Origin: an uncultured Bacteroides sp.
GTDB taxonomy: Bacteria; Bacteroidota; Bacteroidia; Bacteroidales; Bacteroidaceae
Length of the DNA: 64,000 bases
Direction of reading: 5' to 3'
Assembly: GCA_947646015.1 (NCBI GenBank)
Contig: CANSEY010000001.1
Span: 62,001 to 126,000 of the forward strand
Below the pieces are notes generated by a model. The model saw only the letters and a program-made list of their open reading frames with translations. It was not told the origin of the DNA and searched no databases. Both the position numbers and the translations under genes were made by a program. Shown here in pieces: positions 45,206-54,423 of the stretch; the first letter of the stretch is position 1; each line of letters starts with the position of its first letter.

Positions 45206-46288
45206 CTATTCAAGGTACATAGTATCAGCTATTCTACTAATATCACTCTTAGACAAAGAATAATATAGCGGTAGACAAAGAATTCTCCTTGATATATCTT
45301 CAGATATGGGCATTTCTGTATAAGGAAGCTGTTTCATGAACGTATTGACAGATGGATAAAAATATCTTCTCGGAAAAATACCATTCTGATTCAGCCTATG
45401 CTCTACGGATAATAATATTTCTTCTGTAGGAAAGATCACTGGAAAATAGCTATAATTACAATCTTGATTAATCCGTTGGAATTTCAACTCCGGATAACGA
45501 GAAAGCAACTCTTTATATAGAAAATACTTTTCTTTCCGGTCATCTAAAGCTGACTGCAAAAGTTTTAGATTAGCAATACCAATGGCCGCATGGACTTCGG
45601 TCATCTTTCCATTTGTTCCATCATCAATGACTTCTTTTCCATCATCAAAACCGAAGAAGCGAAGTCTCTTCAACTTCTCATGCAACCCGTCGTCCACAGC
45701 AAAGCAAGCTCCACCTTCTGCTGTATTCAACATTTTCGTAGCATGAAAACTTGTTGTGGAAATATCTCCATACTCAAAAATTGATCTACCATTATAATTC
45801 ACACCAACGGCATGTGCCGCATCATAAATTACCTTTAGGTCATTGCGTCGTGCTATTTCCTCTATCTTCTCAATATCACATGGATTGCCAAATACATGTA
45901 CCGGTAATATAGCACAAGTATGTTCGGTTATCTTTTCTTCTATTTTATCCGGATCAATATTTAAAGTCTCCGGATCAATATCTACAAAAACCGGGGTACA
46001 CCCCTCCCATATAATGGAACTAATGGTTGCAATAAATGTAAAAGGAGTAGTGATAACTTCCCCCTTCAGCCCTAATGCTTTGATTGCCATCTGTATAGCT
46101 ATAGTGCCATTTGTGACTGTCACTACATTTTTAAGATTCAGAAATTCTGCAACTTCTTTCTCAAAACGTTGTACCAGCGGACCGTTATGAGTCATAACAC
46201 CACGTTCCCAAACTCCTTCCAACAATGCATTGACATCACCCAACGAAGCTAATGTGGGCATTGTAACATAAATATTATTCTTCTTCAT
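45206..46288 (-). CDS. DegT/DnrJ/EryC1/StrS aminotransferase acting on a dTDP-keto-deoxysugar (proposed)
   Basis: 360-residue PLP sugar aminotransferase. Landmarks: WERGVMTHNGPLVQRFE, TNGTIAIQMAIKALGL, YDAAHAVGV, and the PLP lysine in SFHATKMLNTAEGG, so it is an aminotransferase and not a Lys-less dehydratase. It overlaps the 3-ketoreductase gene by 14 nt. With the 2,3-dehydratase and ketoreductase just upstream, the simplest product is dTDP-4-amino-2,4,6-trideoxyhexose, as in forosamine-type pathways. Regiochemistry is inferred from gene order. Confidence 0.87.
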   Translation of the reverse strand: MKKNNIYVTMPTLASLGDVNALLEGVWERGVMTHNGPLVQRFEKEVAEFLNLKNVVTVTNGTIAIQMAIKALGLKGEVITTPFTFIATISSIIWEGCTPVFVDIDPETLNIDPDKIEEKITEHTCAILPVHVFGNPCDIEKIEEIARRNDLKVIYDAAHAVGVNYNGRSIFEYGDISTTSFHATKMLNTAEGGACFAVDDGLHEKLKRLRFFGFDDGKEVIDDGTNGKMTEVHAAIGIANLKLLQSALDDRKEKYFLYKELLSRYPELKFQRINQDCNYSYFPVIFPTEEILLSVEHRLNQNGIFPRRYFYPSVNTFMKQLPYTEMPISEDISRRILCLPLYYSLSKSDISRIADTMYLE

Positions 46289-47255
46289 GGCAATACTGTT
46301 TTATTTGACATAAATAGTAAGACTGAGCTAAATTCTGAGCATATTCCTGTTCATATTCGCGTTTATCAAGACATTGGGTAACATATTTCAACATATTATC
46401 GAAATGATCGTCTTTAGGTAAATTAAACTCTTCTTTATACCCTTGTTTTTCCAGAATTATAATGGGGTTAAGATCCATAGGAGCAGTAAATGCCCGAGTT
46501 ACAATAAGTTTGCCTGTACTACCCCATATTTCATAATTACATTGATAATAATTATCAAAACCAAAAGCAAGCTCCGCTACAATTCCATCATTACAATGGA
46601 AATAAGCTCCTCCCCAAATATCGACTTCAGCACCAAAAGGTCTAAACAGAGATGCGGCCCTTAAACTGAAGGTATATTCAGGCAATATTACTTGCATAGC
46701 CTTCACTGTATATGCACCCGCATCCAATAGCGCCCCACCACCCAATTTCCGAGAATATCGTATATTACTAGAATCAGCAAAAGGAGGAAAACCAAAAGAA
46801 CTCCTAAAACATCTAATATCACCGATCTCATTTCGTTGTAAACAATCGCGCACCCATTGATGCTGTGAATGAAAACGAAACTGAAAATTTTCAATCAATA
46901 ATAACCCATTTTTACGAGCGATCTGTACCAACTCCTCTACCTCTCCATAATCAGCGGCTAAAGATTTCTCACTTATTACATGTTTATGCCGATGCAGCGC
47001 TTTCATTACCCACTCGTAATGCAGCCCGGTTGGAAGCGGAATATATACTAAATCAATATTAGGATCCTCCAAAAGCTCTTCATAACCTCCATATGCCTTA
47101 CAGCTATATTGCCCTGCCAGTTCCTTTGCTTTGTCAAGTTGTCGACTGGCTACAGCCAATATCTGAAATCGGTCTGCTTTAAGAAATGCCGGAAGTAAAG
47201 AACGAATTGCTATATTTGCACACCCCAATACTCCCACTTTATATATATTTTCCAT
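46275..47255 (-). CDS. Gfo/Idh/MocA oxidoreductase, proposed dTDP-3,4-diketo-2,6-dideoxyhexose 3-ketoreductase
   Basis: 326 residues. Rossmann start YKVGVLGCANIAIRSLLPAF, catalytic-lysine element HVISEKSLAADYGEVEEL (the EKP-type motif with Ser instead of Pro), and the C-terminal beta-sheet domain (YSRKLGGGALLDAGAYTVKA). It has the size and style of SpnN/KijD10-like 3-ketoreductases, which always act right after a 2,3-dehydratase, and it is encoded 4 nt after that gene here. NAD(P)H-dependent. Substrate assignment depends on the neighbour. Confidence 0.85.
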   Translation of the reverse strand: MENIYKVGVLGCANIAIRSLLPAFLKADRFQILAVASRQLDKAKELAGQYSCKAYGGYEELLEDPNIDLVYIPLPTGLHYEWVMKALHRHKHVISEKSLAADYGEVEELVQIARKNGLLLIENFQFRFHSQHQWVRDCLQRNEIGDIRCFRSSFGFPPFADSSNIRYSRKLGGGALLDAGAYTVKAMQVILPEYTFSLRAASLFRPFGAEVDIWGGAYFHCNDGIVAELAFGFDNYYQCNYEIWGSTGKLIVTRAFTAPMDLNPIIILEKQGYKEEFNLPKDDHFDNMLKYVTQCLDKREYEQEYAQNLAQSYYLCQIKQYCHEEE

Positions 47256-47259
47256 GCCT

Positions 47260-48642
47260 TTAATTATGTAAATAGTTCAGAGCAGCAATCAAACTTCTGG
47301 ACTGGATATTGAAATAATTATTAAAACGAAGGAATTGATAAATTTGTCCTAAAGTCATCCAAGTGTAATGCTTCGGAAGATCCAAAGAGAACGAATCATC
47401 AGCCTCAACTAACAAATTACGATTTTGTTCTTTATAAAAACGTCCTCCTTCTTCTGATTGCAATGTATCGTAGACGATTTGCTCTTTAGAAACATTCAAT
47501 ACATAATCAAGAAAAGGGGGACGGACTAATTGAGGATTATTAATATCTCCAGTCAAACATTGAACAGTAGGTGCTAACTCCAATACATCAAAATTTCCAC
47601 ATTCCAGTTTTGCCTGTACCAGGAAATGATAAACTCCATCTATTTTTTTTAAAATGAAAGCACAAATTCCCCGCTGCATGGGTTGTATCAAAGGCTGACA
47701 CCAAGAAGAGACTTCGCGATTGGATATGGTAACTTTAACCCCAATCACTCTAAAAAATTTATTATCTTTTCTCGATATTTCGTCAGGCAATATTTGCCAA
47801 TCATTCATTTTCGATAAAGGATAAGAGTGAACCCGCAAATCATATTTTGATTTTAAAGATGAAAGCCAAGACAGATGTTCCTCCATGGAATAGTAGCAAT
47901 GATTGGTTACAGAAGAAAGTATCATACCCTTCCCTAAAGAAGACATGCACTCAATATCATCAGTAGGGGACAAAAAATCACTGACTTTCAACCCTGATAA
48001 CACAGTACGTGTATCCATATTCACCATATTATCATAACGCATCAACTCCTTTATTTGTCCCAATGTCATCCAACGGAAATCTTCATGTAATTCAACGTCA
48101 CTTTCTACTTTAATAATAATATTTCGATTCCTCTTTCTCAAGAACCGGGCTCCTTGCTCTGATTGTAACTGATCCAATATTATCTGCTTGGGAGTGGCAT
48201 TTACAAAATAGTCTAAATAGCTAGGTTTTAAACCCTTATGAATCTGAAGATAATTACTTTTAGTGGCTTGTAAAGTGGGTGATATCTGTACACAATTTAC
48301 ATTTCCCGGCTCTATCTTAGCTTGCATCAAAAAATAAAGTATCCCATTAAATTCTTTTGTGAGAATACCTAAATAACCTATTTCCGGTTGGTTAATAATC
48401 GGTTGGGTCCATTTTCTTATATCTCCATAATCTGTTTCTACTTGAATACCCTCAATTGAAAAGAAACGTCCGGATACATGCTTCAATGTTCCATTCTCAT
48501 CTGTTTCCCAACCTTCCAACGAAGAAAAAGGAATCGAGTCAACTTGAACTTTTACAGTTTTATTGCGAGAATCAATCCAATTTTTTATCTCTTCTATTGA
48601 ATTTATCGTGTGACGAACCGTCAACAAAGATTTAATTATCAT
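47260..48642 (-). CDS. NDP-hexose 2,3-dehydratase
   Basis: 460 residues made of two homologous halves (about 1-225 and 226-460), as usual for this family. Repeated pairs are visible: WTQPIINQPEIGYLGILTKE / WCQPLIQPMQRGICAFILKK, FLMQAKIEPGNVNCVQISPT / FLVQAKLECGNFDVLELAPT, DQLQSEQGARFLRKRNRN / DTLQSEEGGRFYKEQNRN, and FRWMTLGQIKELMRYDN / YTWMTLGQIYQFLRFNN. The enzyme removes water from dTDP-4-keto-6-deoxyglucose to give an unstable enol that becomes a 3,4-diketo-2,6-dideoxy sugar. It is common in macrolide and angucycline clusters and unusual in capsule loci. Strong assignment. Confidence 0.92.
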   Translation of the reverse strand: MIIKSLLTVRHTINSIEEIKNWIDSRNKTVKVQVDSIPFSSLEGWETDENGTLKHVSGRFFSIEGIQVETDYGDIRKWTQPIINQPEIGYLGILTKEFNGILYFLMQAKIEPGNVNCVQISPTLQATKSNYLQIHKGLKPSYLDYFVNATPKQIILDQLQSEQGARFLRKRNRNIIIKVESDVELHEDFRWMTLGQIKELMRYDNMVNMDTRTVLSGLKVSDFLSPTDDIECMSSLGKGMILSSVTNHCYYSMEEHLSWLSSLKSKYDLRVHSYPLSKMNDWQILPDEISRKDNKFFRVIGVKVTISNREVSSWCQPLIQPMQRGICAFILKKIDGVYHFLVQAKLECGNFDVLELAPTVQCLTGDINNPQLVRPPFLDYVLNVSKEQIVYDTLQSEEGGRFYKEQNRNLLVEADDSFSLDLPKHYTWMTLGQIYQFLRFNNYFNIQSRSLIAALNYLHN

Positions 48643-48648
48643 AAGTGC

Positions 48649-50097
48649 TTATGAGTTCTTTCTTATTATAGATAGTATGATTCGACGTATTTCTTTATAC
48701 TCCTCCAACCGCATTCTTTCATAAGCCACGATGGCTAACAGAATCCCAACAGATACCTGAAGTAATAAAGTCACCAAAAAATTAAAATGTAAGAAAGTGA
48801 TTCCCCACATTAATAATGCTACAAGGGAAGAAACAAGAAAACAAGGAAATATATCTTTAACCTGTTTTACAGTAGAATAATCTATTAATCTTCCAGAATA
48901 GTAACTATTTAAAATATAAGATACTAATGAAATGCAAACAGCACCCCATAACATATAGTTGATACCCCAGAATATTCCGATCATAATTGGGATAACAGCA
49001 ATTATTTTTTTTACAATTTCCAATTTAAGAAATAAACCGGAATAGCCTCTTACCTGTAAAATATTTAAATTTATAGCATGCAATGGATAAAGCATCTCTG
49101 AAAAACATATAATCTGTAAAAACGGAACAGCCATCAACCATTTTTCTCCGATCAGAATAACAATCAATGGTTTTGCTATGGCTGCAAGACCAAACATCAA
49201 GGCAAATGTTATTAACATAGTAACCTTTATTATTTTGCGATAAGCATCCCGTAGCCGTTCCGGTTCTTCTTGAATAGAACTAAGTACCGGATAACTAACT
49301 CTCTGGACCACAGAAGTTAAATTACTAGAGAATATTGTAGAAAACTGTTCTGCACGCGTATATTGCCCTAATTGAGTTGCACTGTAGTAACGACCGATCA
49401 CTATATAATATACATTCTTATAAAAAACATCGATAAGCCCTGATAATAGCAGTTTAGAGCCAAAACCAAATAAGTCTTTAAAACTCTTATATGAAAATTC
49501 CCATAATGGTCGCCATTTCCCATAAATCCATAAAAGGACTGAGTTAAAAAATTGACGGGATAACTGTTGACCCACCAAACTCCAAACTCCACAATGATAT
49601 AGAGCCATTGTAATGCCAACGCCACCACTTACAAGAGAAGCTATCAATGAGACTTTTGTCTGTGTTTTAAAATCAATGTTTCTAACCAACACGGTACGTT
49701 GTATGATAGAACAAGAATTTATGATCAAAACCAGTCCTAAAACCCTGATAACAGGTATAAGCAACGATTCCGAGAAAAAACGACTAATAGCCGGTGCACA
49801 TATCCAAAGAAGAATATAAAGACAGATGGAAATAACTATATTAAAGTAAAATACGGTATTATAATCAGTATCCTTTACATCTATCTTACGAATTAGAGCG
49901 CTCGAAAAGCCACTGTCAATAATAGAATTTGATATCGCTATAAAGATAGCAATCATAGCCATGACACCATATTCCTCCGGTGAGAGTATACGGGCCAAAA
50001 TCAAACCTACAAGAAAGGATACTCCCGAACCTGAGATATTATCAGCGAAACTCCACCATACCCCTTTGATAGTTTTATCTTTTAGTGTTCCCGACAC
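48649..50097 (-). CDS. wzx: Oligosaccharide flippase (Wzx, MOP/PST family)
   Basis: 482 residues with about 14 hydrophobic segments. The N-terminus (TIKGVWWSFADNISGSGVSF, then LVGLILARILSPEEYGVMAM) is the classic PST-type flippase start. It moves undecaprenyl-linked repeat units across the inner membrane before polymerisation by the EpsG-like protein. It sits between rfbB (7 nt) and the 2,3-dehydratase gene (6 nt). Confidence 0.92.
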   Translation of the reverse strand: MSGTLKDKTIKGVWWSFADNISGSGVSFLVGLILARILSPEEYGVMAMIAIFIAISNSIIDSGFSSALIRKIDVKDTDYNTVFYFNIVISICLYILLWICAPAISRFFSESLLIPVIRVLGLVLIINSCSIIQRTVLVRNIDFKTQTKVSLIASLVSGGVGITMALYHCGVWSLVGQQLSRQFFNSVLLWIYGKWRPLWEFSYKSFKDLFGFGSKLLLSGLIDVFYKNVYYIVIGRYYSATQLGQYTRAEQFSTIFSSNLTSVVQRVSYPVLSSIQEEPERLRDAYRKIIKVTMLITFALMFGLAAIAKPLIVILIGEKWLMAVPFLQIICFSEMLYPLHAINLNILQVRGYSGLFLKLEIVKKIIAVIPIMIGIFWGINYMLWGAVCISLVSYILNSYYSGRLIDYSTVKQVKDIFPCFLVSSLVALLMWGITFLHFNFLVTLLLQVSVGILLAIVAYERMRLEEYKEIRRIILSIIRKNS

Positions 50098-50104
50098 GAG
50101 GCTA

Positions 50105-51175
50105 CTATCCTTTGTACATCATTTTATAATACTCTTCGTACTCTCCAGTTGTAATAGCATCCATCCACTCTTGGTTATCCAGATACCAACGAACCGTTCG
50201 TTCTATTCCTTCCTCAAACTGTAAACTAGGCTTCCAACCCAATTCTTTTTTTAATTTTGTAGAATCAATAGCATAACGCAAATCATGTCCGGCACGATCC
50301 GTAACATAAGTGATCAGATGCTCACTGATTCCTTCTGCATTACCTAACAAACGATCGACAGTTTTTATAATTACTTTTATCAAATCAATGTTCTTCCATT
50401 CATTAAAGCCACCAATATTATAAGTATCAGCAATCTTTCCTTTATGAAAAATCAGATCAATGGCACGGGCATGATCTTCTACATATAGCCAGTCACGCAC
50501 ATTCTCCCCCTTACCATACACGGGTAATGGTTTGCCTTGTCGAATGTTGTTAATGAAAAGTGGAATCAATTTTTCCGGGAATTGATAAGGCCCATAATTA
50601 TTCGAACAATTTGTCACAATGGTTGGCATACCATAAGTATCATGGTAAGCCCGAACAAAATGATCACTACTTGCTTTACTAGCTGAGTAAGGACTATGAG
50701 GATCATATTTAGTAGATTCCGTAAAATATGTACCATCAGACCTCAATGCACCGTATACCTCATCGGTAGAAATATGATAAAAACGCTTTCCATCATACTT
50801 CTCCGGACACTCCTCCCACATTTGCCTGGCTGCCTGTAATAGGCAAAGAGTACCCATTACATTAGTACGAGCAAAGGTAAGCGGATCTTTAATGGAGCGA
50901 TCTACATGACTTTCGGCCGCCAAATGAATAATTCCGTCAATTTTATATTCAGAAAAAATATCTATCAGTTTATCAAAATCACAAATATCAGCTTTGACAA
51001 AAGTATAGTTAGATGCACTTTCCACATCATGCAGATTAGCAAGATTACCGGCATAAGTTAGTTTATCTAAATTGATAATACGATATTCTGGATACTTATT
51101 TATAAAAAGCCGAACAACATGAGAACCAATAAATCCGGCACCACCAGTAATAAGAATATTGCGTTTAAATGCCAT
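50105..51175 (-). CDS. rfbB: dTDP-glucose 4,6-dehydratase
   Basis: 356 residues from the ATG at 51175; the frame extends to 51202 but would overlap rfbC. Extended SDR: ILITGGAGFIGSHVVRLF, LAAESHVDRSIKDP, catalytic Ser-Thr-Asp in YHISTDEVYG, and Y-x3-K in YSASKASSD. It makes dTDP-4-keto-6-deoxyglucose, the common precursor for rhamnose and for the 2,3-dehydratase branch encoded downstream. NAD-dependent, cytosolic. Very secure. Confidence 0.95.
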   Translation of the reverse strand: MAFKRNILITGGAGFIGSHVVRLFINKYPEYRIINLDKLTYAGNLANLHDVESASNYTFVKADICDFDKLIDIFSEYKIDGIIHLAAESHVDRSIKDPLTFARTNVMGTLCLLQAARQMWEECPEKYDGKRFYHISTDEVYGALRSDGTYFTESTKYDPHSPYSASKASSDHFVRAYHDTYGMPTIVTNCSNNYGPYQFPEKLIPLFINNIRQGKPLPVYGKGENVRDWLYVEDHARAIDLIFHKGKIADTYNIGGFNEWKNIDLIKVIIKTVDRLLGNAEGISEHLITYVTDRAGHDLRYAIDSTKLKKELGWKPSLQFEEGIERTVRWYLDNQEWMDAITTGEYEEYYKMMYKG

Positions 51176-51176
51176 A

Positions 51177-51746
51177 TTAATAAAGTTTATCATGATAATC
51201 AAATAACCAATCAGTATCTTTTAAAACTGAATGACAAGAATCTTTCTCTGATAAAACGACTTTCTCCATTGGTATTTTCCAGTCAATACCTAAATCTGGA
51301 TCATTCCAAGCAATAGCTCCTTCACACTGAGGAGCATAAAGATTATCACATTTATACTGAAAAACCACTTCTTCACTTAAGACAGAAAAACCATGAGCAA
51401 AGCCACGAGGAATAAAAAGCTGACGATGATTATCTTCAGTAAGTTCTACAGATACATACTTGCCAAAAAAAGGAGAATTTCTACGTATGTCTACCGCTAC
51501 ATCAAGAACAGCGCCTTTCACAACCCGGACCAATTTACTTTGTGCAAAAGGTGGTTTCTGAAAATGCAGACCACGAATCACTCCATAACTCGACTTAGAT
51601 TCATTATCCTGGACAAACATCGTTTTACAAACTTCCTCTACAAATATATTTTGATTAAAAGATTCAAAAAAATGACCGCGTTCATCACTAAACAAACGAG
51701 GTTCAATAATCATAACACCTTTTATATCAGTTTCTATTATATTCAT
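51177..51746 (-). CDS. rfbC: dTDP-4-dehydrorhamnose 3,5-epimerase
   Basis: 189-residue cupin. SDERGHFFESFNQ, VIRGLHFQKPPFAQSKLVRV (catalytic His), VDIRRNSPFFGK and PRGFAHGFSVLSEEVVFQYK are canonical. It would give the L-configured 4-keto sugar. Because no rfbD reductase is present in the operon, the epimerised intermediate may instead feed the 2,3-dehydratase route, or RfbD may be supplied from elsewhere. Starts 2 nt after rfbA's stop region. Confidence 0.94.
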   Translation of the reverse strand: MNIIETDIKGVMIIEPRLFSDERGHFFESFNQNIFVEEVCKTMFVQDNESKSSYGVIRGLHFQKPPFAQSKLVRVVKGAVLDVAVDIRRNSPFFGKYVSVELTEDNHRQLFIPRGFAHGFSVLSEEVVFQYKCDNLYAPQCEGAIAWNDPDLGIDWKIPMEKVVLSEKDSCHSVLKDTDWLFDYHDKLY

Positions 51747-51748
51747 TA

Positions 51749-52636
51749 TTAGTCTGCAGCTAATTCATCAATTACTTTCAAAAGGTACTGCCCATATTGG
51801 TTTTTCGACATAGGCTGAGCCAATTTCTTCATTTTATCAGAATTAATCCACCCTTGACGAAGTGCAATGCCTTCCAGACATGCTATTTTCAACCCTTGAC
51901 GTTTCTCAATCACTTCGATAAAGGTACTTGCTTCACTCAGAGAGTCGTGCGTACCTGTATCCAGCCAAGCAAAGCCACGTCCCAAAGTCTGCACTTTCAA
52001 CTCTTTATCATTGAGAAAATGTTGATTGACAGTTGTTATTTCCAACTCACCACGGGCAGAAGGTTTTATGTTCTTAGCAACTTCCACAACCTTATTAGGA
52101 TAAAAATAAAGTCCAACAACGGCATAATTGCTTTTAGGTACTTTCGGCTTTTCTTCAATGGAAAGACAATTACCCCTTTTATCAAACTCCGCAACCCCAT
52201 AACGCTCCGGATCATTCACCCAATAACCAAACACAGTGGCTTTTTGCTTTTCATCAGCAACACGGACTGCCTCTTTTAACATAGCCGAAAAGCCATTACC
52301 ATGAAAAATATTATCACCCAAAACCAAACATACTGAATCATCACCGATAAATTTCTCACCAATAATAAAAGCTTGTGCTAAACCATCAGGAGAAGGTTGT
52401 TCCGCATATTCAAATCGCACTCCATAATCAGAACCGTCACCCAGCAAACGTTGAAAGCCGGGTAAATCATAAGGAGTGGAGATAATTAAGATCTCACGAA
52501 TCCCTGCCAACATGAGTACAGAGATAGGATAATAGATCATCGGTTTATCGAATATCGGAAGTAACTGCTTACTGACTCCTTTGGTAATCGGATATAAGCG
52601 AGTGCCGGAACCACCGGCCAAAACAATACCTTTCAT
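51749..52636 (-). CDS. rfbA: Glucose-1-phosphate thymidylyltransferase
   Basis: 295 residues. Nucleotidyltransferase start [20 protein letters not shown], then [30 protein letters not shown], and [12 protein letters not shown] near the C-terminus. It activates glucose 1-phosphate with dTTP, the first step for all dTDP-sugars. First biosynthetic gene after upxZ, across a 164-nt gap. Confidence 0.96.
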   Translation of the reverse strand: MKGIVLAGGSGTRLYPITKGVSKQLLPIFDKPMIYYPISVLMLAGIREILIISTPYDLPGFQRLLGDGSDYGVRFEYAEQPSPDGLAQAFIIGEKFIGDDSVCLVLGDNIFHGNGFSAMLKEAVRVADEKQKATVFGYWVNDPERYGVAEFDKRGNCLSIEEKPKVPKSNYAVVGLYFYPNKVVEVAKNIKPSARGELEITTVNQHFLNDKELKVQTLGRGFAWLDTGTHDSLSEASTFIEVIEKRQGLKIACLEGIALRQGWINSDKMKKLAQPMSKNQYGQYLLKVIDELAAD

Positions 52637-52712
52637 AATTAAAACTTAAAGGGAATTCGATTGATTTTTAACTATTGGCATACAGCCATAACAGTTGGTT
52701 GTTGATTGGCAG

Positions 52713-52720
52713 CAAAGATA
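52713..52720 (-). promoter_or_regulatory. Weak -7-like box between upxZ and rfbA
   Basis: Minus strand TATCTTTG within the 164-nt gap before rfbA. No -33 partner is visible, and capsule operons of this type are normally transcribed from the invertible promoter, so this may be chance. Confidence 0.2.
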
Positions 52721-52800
52721 TATATCATTTTTGAGCCCTAATTTGAGTGCTTACAGATAAGTATCATACTTAAAAATCATTATCTTTCGTTCATCCAAAT

Positions 52801-53289
52801 TTATTCTTCAACATACTCCCACGGATAAGGATTATCCACCACAGTCTGAAACTCGTTGATAGCCTCCTGCTGTTCACCGGTAAGTGACACCGAATCCCAA
52901 GAAGCGATAATTGCACGGGCTTCGTCAGCCAAAGGCTCGTCGAATACCTCACCATAGCAGGCAGTAAGCAAGCGGAGCTTCAATAGTGAAGCGGGAAGAG
53001 TATCGAGGATATCCCAGCAACGATCTAATATCTTCTGGACATGTTCGCGCTTTTCTCCGTGGTCGATGAACGATGCGTTGTAACCCATCAGGAGAGCGAG
53101 ACAGACAGAGGCCTGTTCTTCAACCGTGGAACCTTGGATACCGGAATTATACAATGTTGTGGTCAAGCGGTAAACTTCATTGTTACGGCGGGACAAGTCA
53201 TCGCTGTAAATGGGACTCCCGTCCATGCCCAAATACATCAGGTCGTGCGCGGCACGCTGAAGGGAAGCTACTTCTTCGGAAAGAGTCAT
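52801..53289 (-). CDS. upxZ: UpxZ-family inhibitor of heterologous capsule loci
   Basis: 162 residues, all-helical, acidic. MTLSEEVASLQRAAHDLMYL and DSVSLTGEQQEAINEFQTVV are typical of UpxZ. In B. fragilis UpxZ proteins block the antitermination function of UpxY proteins from other capsule loci, so that one capsule dominates. It is encoded 19 nt after upxY, the standard order. Which of the PSA-PSH loci this is cannot be decided without comparison. Confidence 0.92.
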   Translation of the reverse strand: MTLSEEVASLQRAAHDLMYLGMDGSPIYSDDLSRRNNEVYRLTTTLYNSGIQGSTVEEQASVCLALLMGYNASFIDHGEKREHVQKILDRCWDILDTLPASLLKLRLLTACYGEVFDEPLADEARAIIASWDSVSLTGEQQEAINEFQTVVDNPYPWEYVEE

Positions 53290-53308
53290 AATAAATTTGA
53301 ATTATGAA

Positions 53309-53845
53309 TTATTTGATTACTTCTATAAGATCAGGGTGGATAGTGGCCATGGCAACAGCTATGACACCTTGTATAGCAATGACTACGCGACGATCCCGGG
53401 CACCTTTCACTTTCAGGAAAACACCTTCCTGACCCTCGAAGTCACCACCCGTAATACGGACTTTGGTTCCTTTGGACAAGTTGAGTTCATCGGGTTGAAA
53501 GTATAAAAGATGGTCACTGTAAGTACCGGCTACAGCGATGAAACGCTGCATTTCATTGTCGGGGATAATTATCTTCTTGCCGCTACGGGTATCGGTGATA
53601 TATTGCAAATAAGCAACCATAGACTTGACACGCTTCACTTCGGAAGGACAAGCATGAATAAAAATCAGATTGTGAATGATAGGAACCAAAACACGGACTT
53701 TTTTTCCTTTCTTTATACTTATCTTATATTGCATAGGAACAAAACAGCCCAAGTTCTCTTTCGCAAGCAACCGCATAGCGTCAGTCTCTCGACGATAAGT
53801 GGCACGCATAGCGAACCATATTTCGGTCTCTTTTTCCACTTCCAT
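53309..53845 (-). CDS. upxY: UpxY-family NusG-like transcription antiterminator
   Basis: 178 residues. NusG N-terminal fold (IWFAMRATYRRETDAMRLLA, VPIIHNLIFIHA, YLQYITD) and C-terminal KOW domain (LNLSKGTKVRITGGDFEGQE, then GVFLKVKGARDRRVVIAI). UpxY binds RNA polymerase transcribing its own operon's leader and stops early termination. It is the first gene after the invertible promoter, with an approximately 200-nt leader. Full length with ATG start. Very secure. Confidence 0.95.
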   Translation of the reverse strand: MEVEKETEIWFAMRATYRRETDAMRLLAKENLGCFVPMQYKISIKKGKKVRVLVPIIHNLIFIHACPSEVKRVKSMVAYLQYITDTRSGKKIIIPDNEMQRFIAVAGTYSDHLLYFQPDELNLSKGTKVRITGGDFEGQEGVFLKVKGARDRRVVIAIQGVIAVAMATIHPDLIEVIK

Positions 53846-54042
53846 TATACGATTATTTCAGAAAAGGACATTCTCCCGGGGCTTTGAACTTCTTACATAC
53901 ACTTGAAATTCAATCACTTGCGAGTACTTTATGTAATATACGGCAAGCTTTGTACTCTCTTGCCACGGTTTCTTGTAGTTACTCATTACCTATCTGGTAA
54001 GAAACTATAAACAAACGAATTATACTAAAAAAACGTGTTTTT
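53846..54042 (-). promoter_or_regulatory. upxY 5' leader with hairpins
   Basis: This is the untranslated leader between the invertible element and upxY. Short stems are visible: GGCAAG/CTTGCC (53942-53947 / 53959-53964, 11-nt loop), TTACC/GGTAA (53986-53990 / 53996-54000), and GTTTCTT/AAGAAAC (53968-53974 / 53999-54005). GAGTAC (53922-53927) can also pair with GTACTC (53952-53957), which lies in the loop of the first stem. In B. fragilis this leader is where UpxY acts. Confidence 0.5.
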
Positions 54043-54256
54043 AAACGTTCGTCTATTTGAACACTATTTTTGTATTCATTTTTTCAGTATCGAAACATAA
54101 AAGCAGACAGATAAAAAAGAGATTTTTATCCATAGATATCTATCTAGAAATTAATATATTAAGGTAGAAAGGCAAGAGTGCAAATCTTTTTTTTAATTAA
54201 ACATTTTGCTATTATGAAAATACCCCTTATCTTTGCGTTCAAATAGACGAACGTTT
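54043..54256. other. Invertible capsule promoter element (Mpi-type), OFF orientation
   Basis: Perfect 20-bp inverted repeats AAACGTTCGTCTATTTGAAC (54043-54062) and GTTCAAATAGACGAACGTTT (54237-54256) enclose 174 nt. Size, position upstream of upxY and the AAACGTTCGT core match the B. fragilis DNA-inversion regions acted on by the serine recombinase Mpi. The only good promoter inside points right, away from upxY. No recombinase gene is in the window. Confidence 0.92.
54205..54235 (+). promoter_or_regulatory. Capsule promoter inside the invertible element
   Basis: TTTG (54205-54208), 19 nt, TATCTTTG (54228-54235), then the right inverted repeat at once. It is directed to the right in this sequence. 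After inversion the -7 box would lie at 54064-54071 on the minus strand, driving upxY with about 210 nt of leader. Confidence 0.8.
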
Positions 54257-54423
54257 TTTGAAACATCTCTCCTTAAACAAATTATCTCACTATAAGCCAA
54301 CAGCTTACCTCCAAAAAGAAATTAAACTCCACAATTTATCTTATATTTGTAAGTTTACTAAATTTTTCGTCCATACCTTTGCAACATTTTATACAAATAA
54401 AAATCACTAAAATTAAAAAGATT
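54257..54423 (+). other. AT-rich gap with two + strand -7-like boxes
   Basis: Between the invertible element and the frameshifted small ORF. TATATTTG (54342-54349) and TACCTTTG (54374-54381) fit TAnnTTTG on the plus strand; the latter lies 42 nt before the ATG at 54424. Neither has a well-spaced -33 box. Confidence 0.35.

Noticed and set aside
54065..54072. TATTTTTG inside the invertible element as the capsule promoter
   Set aside because: It has no TTTG/TTG at the proper distance upstream, unlike the match at 54205-54235; it also points right, so it would not turn the operon on.
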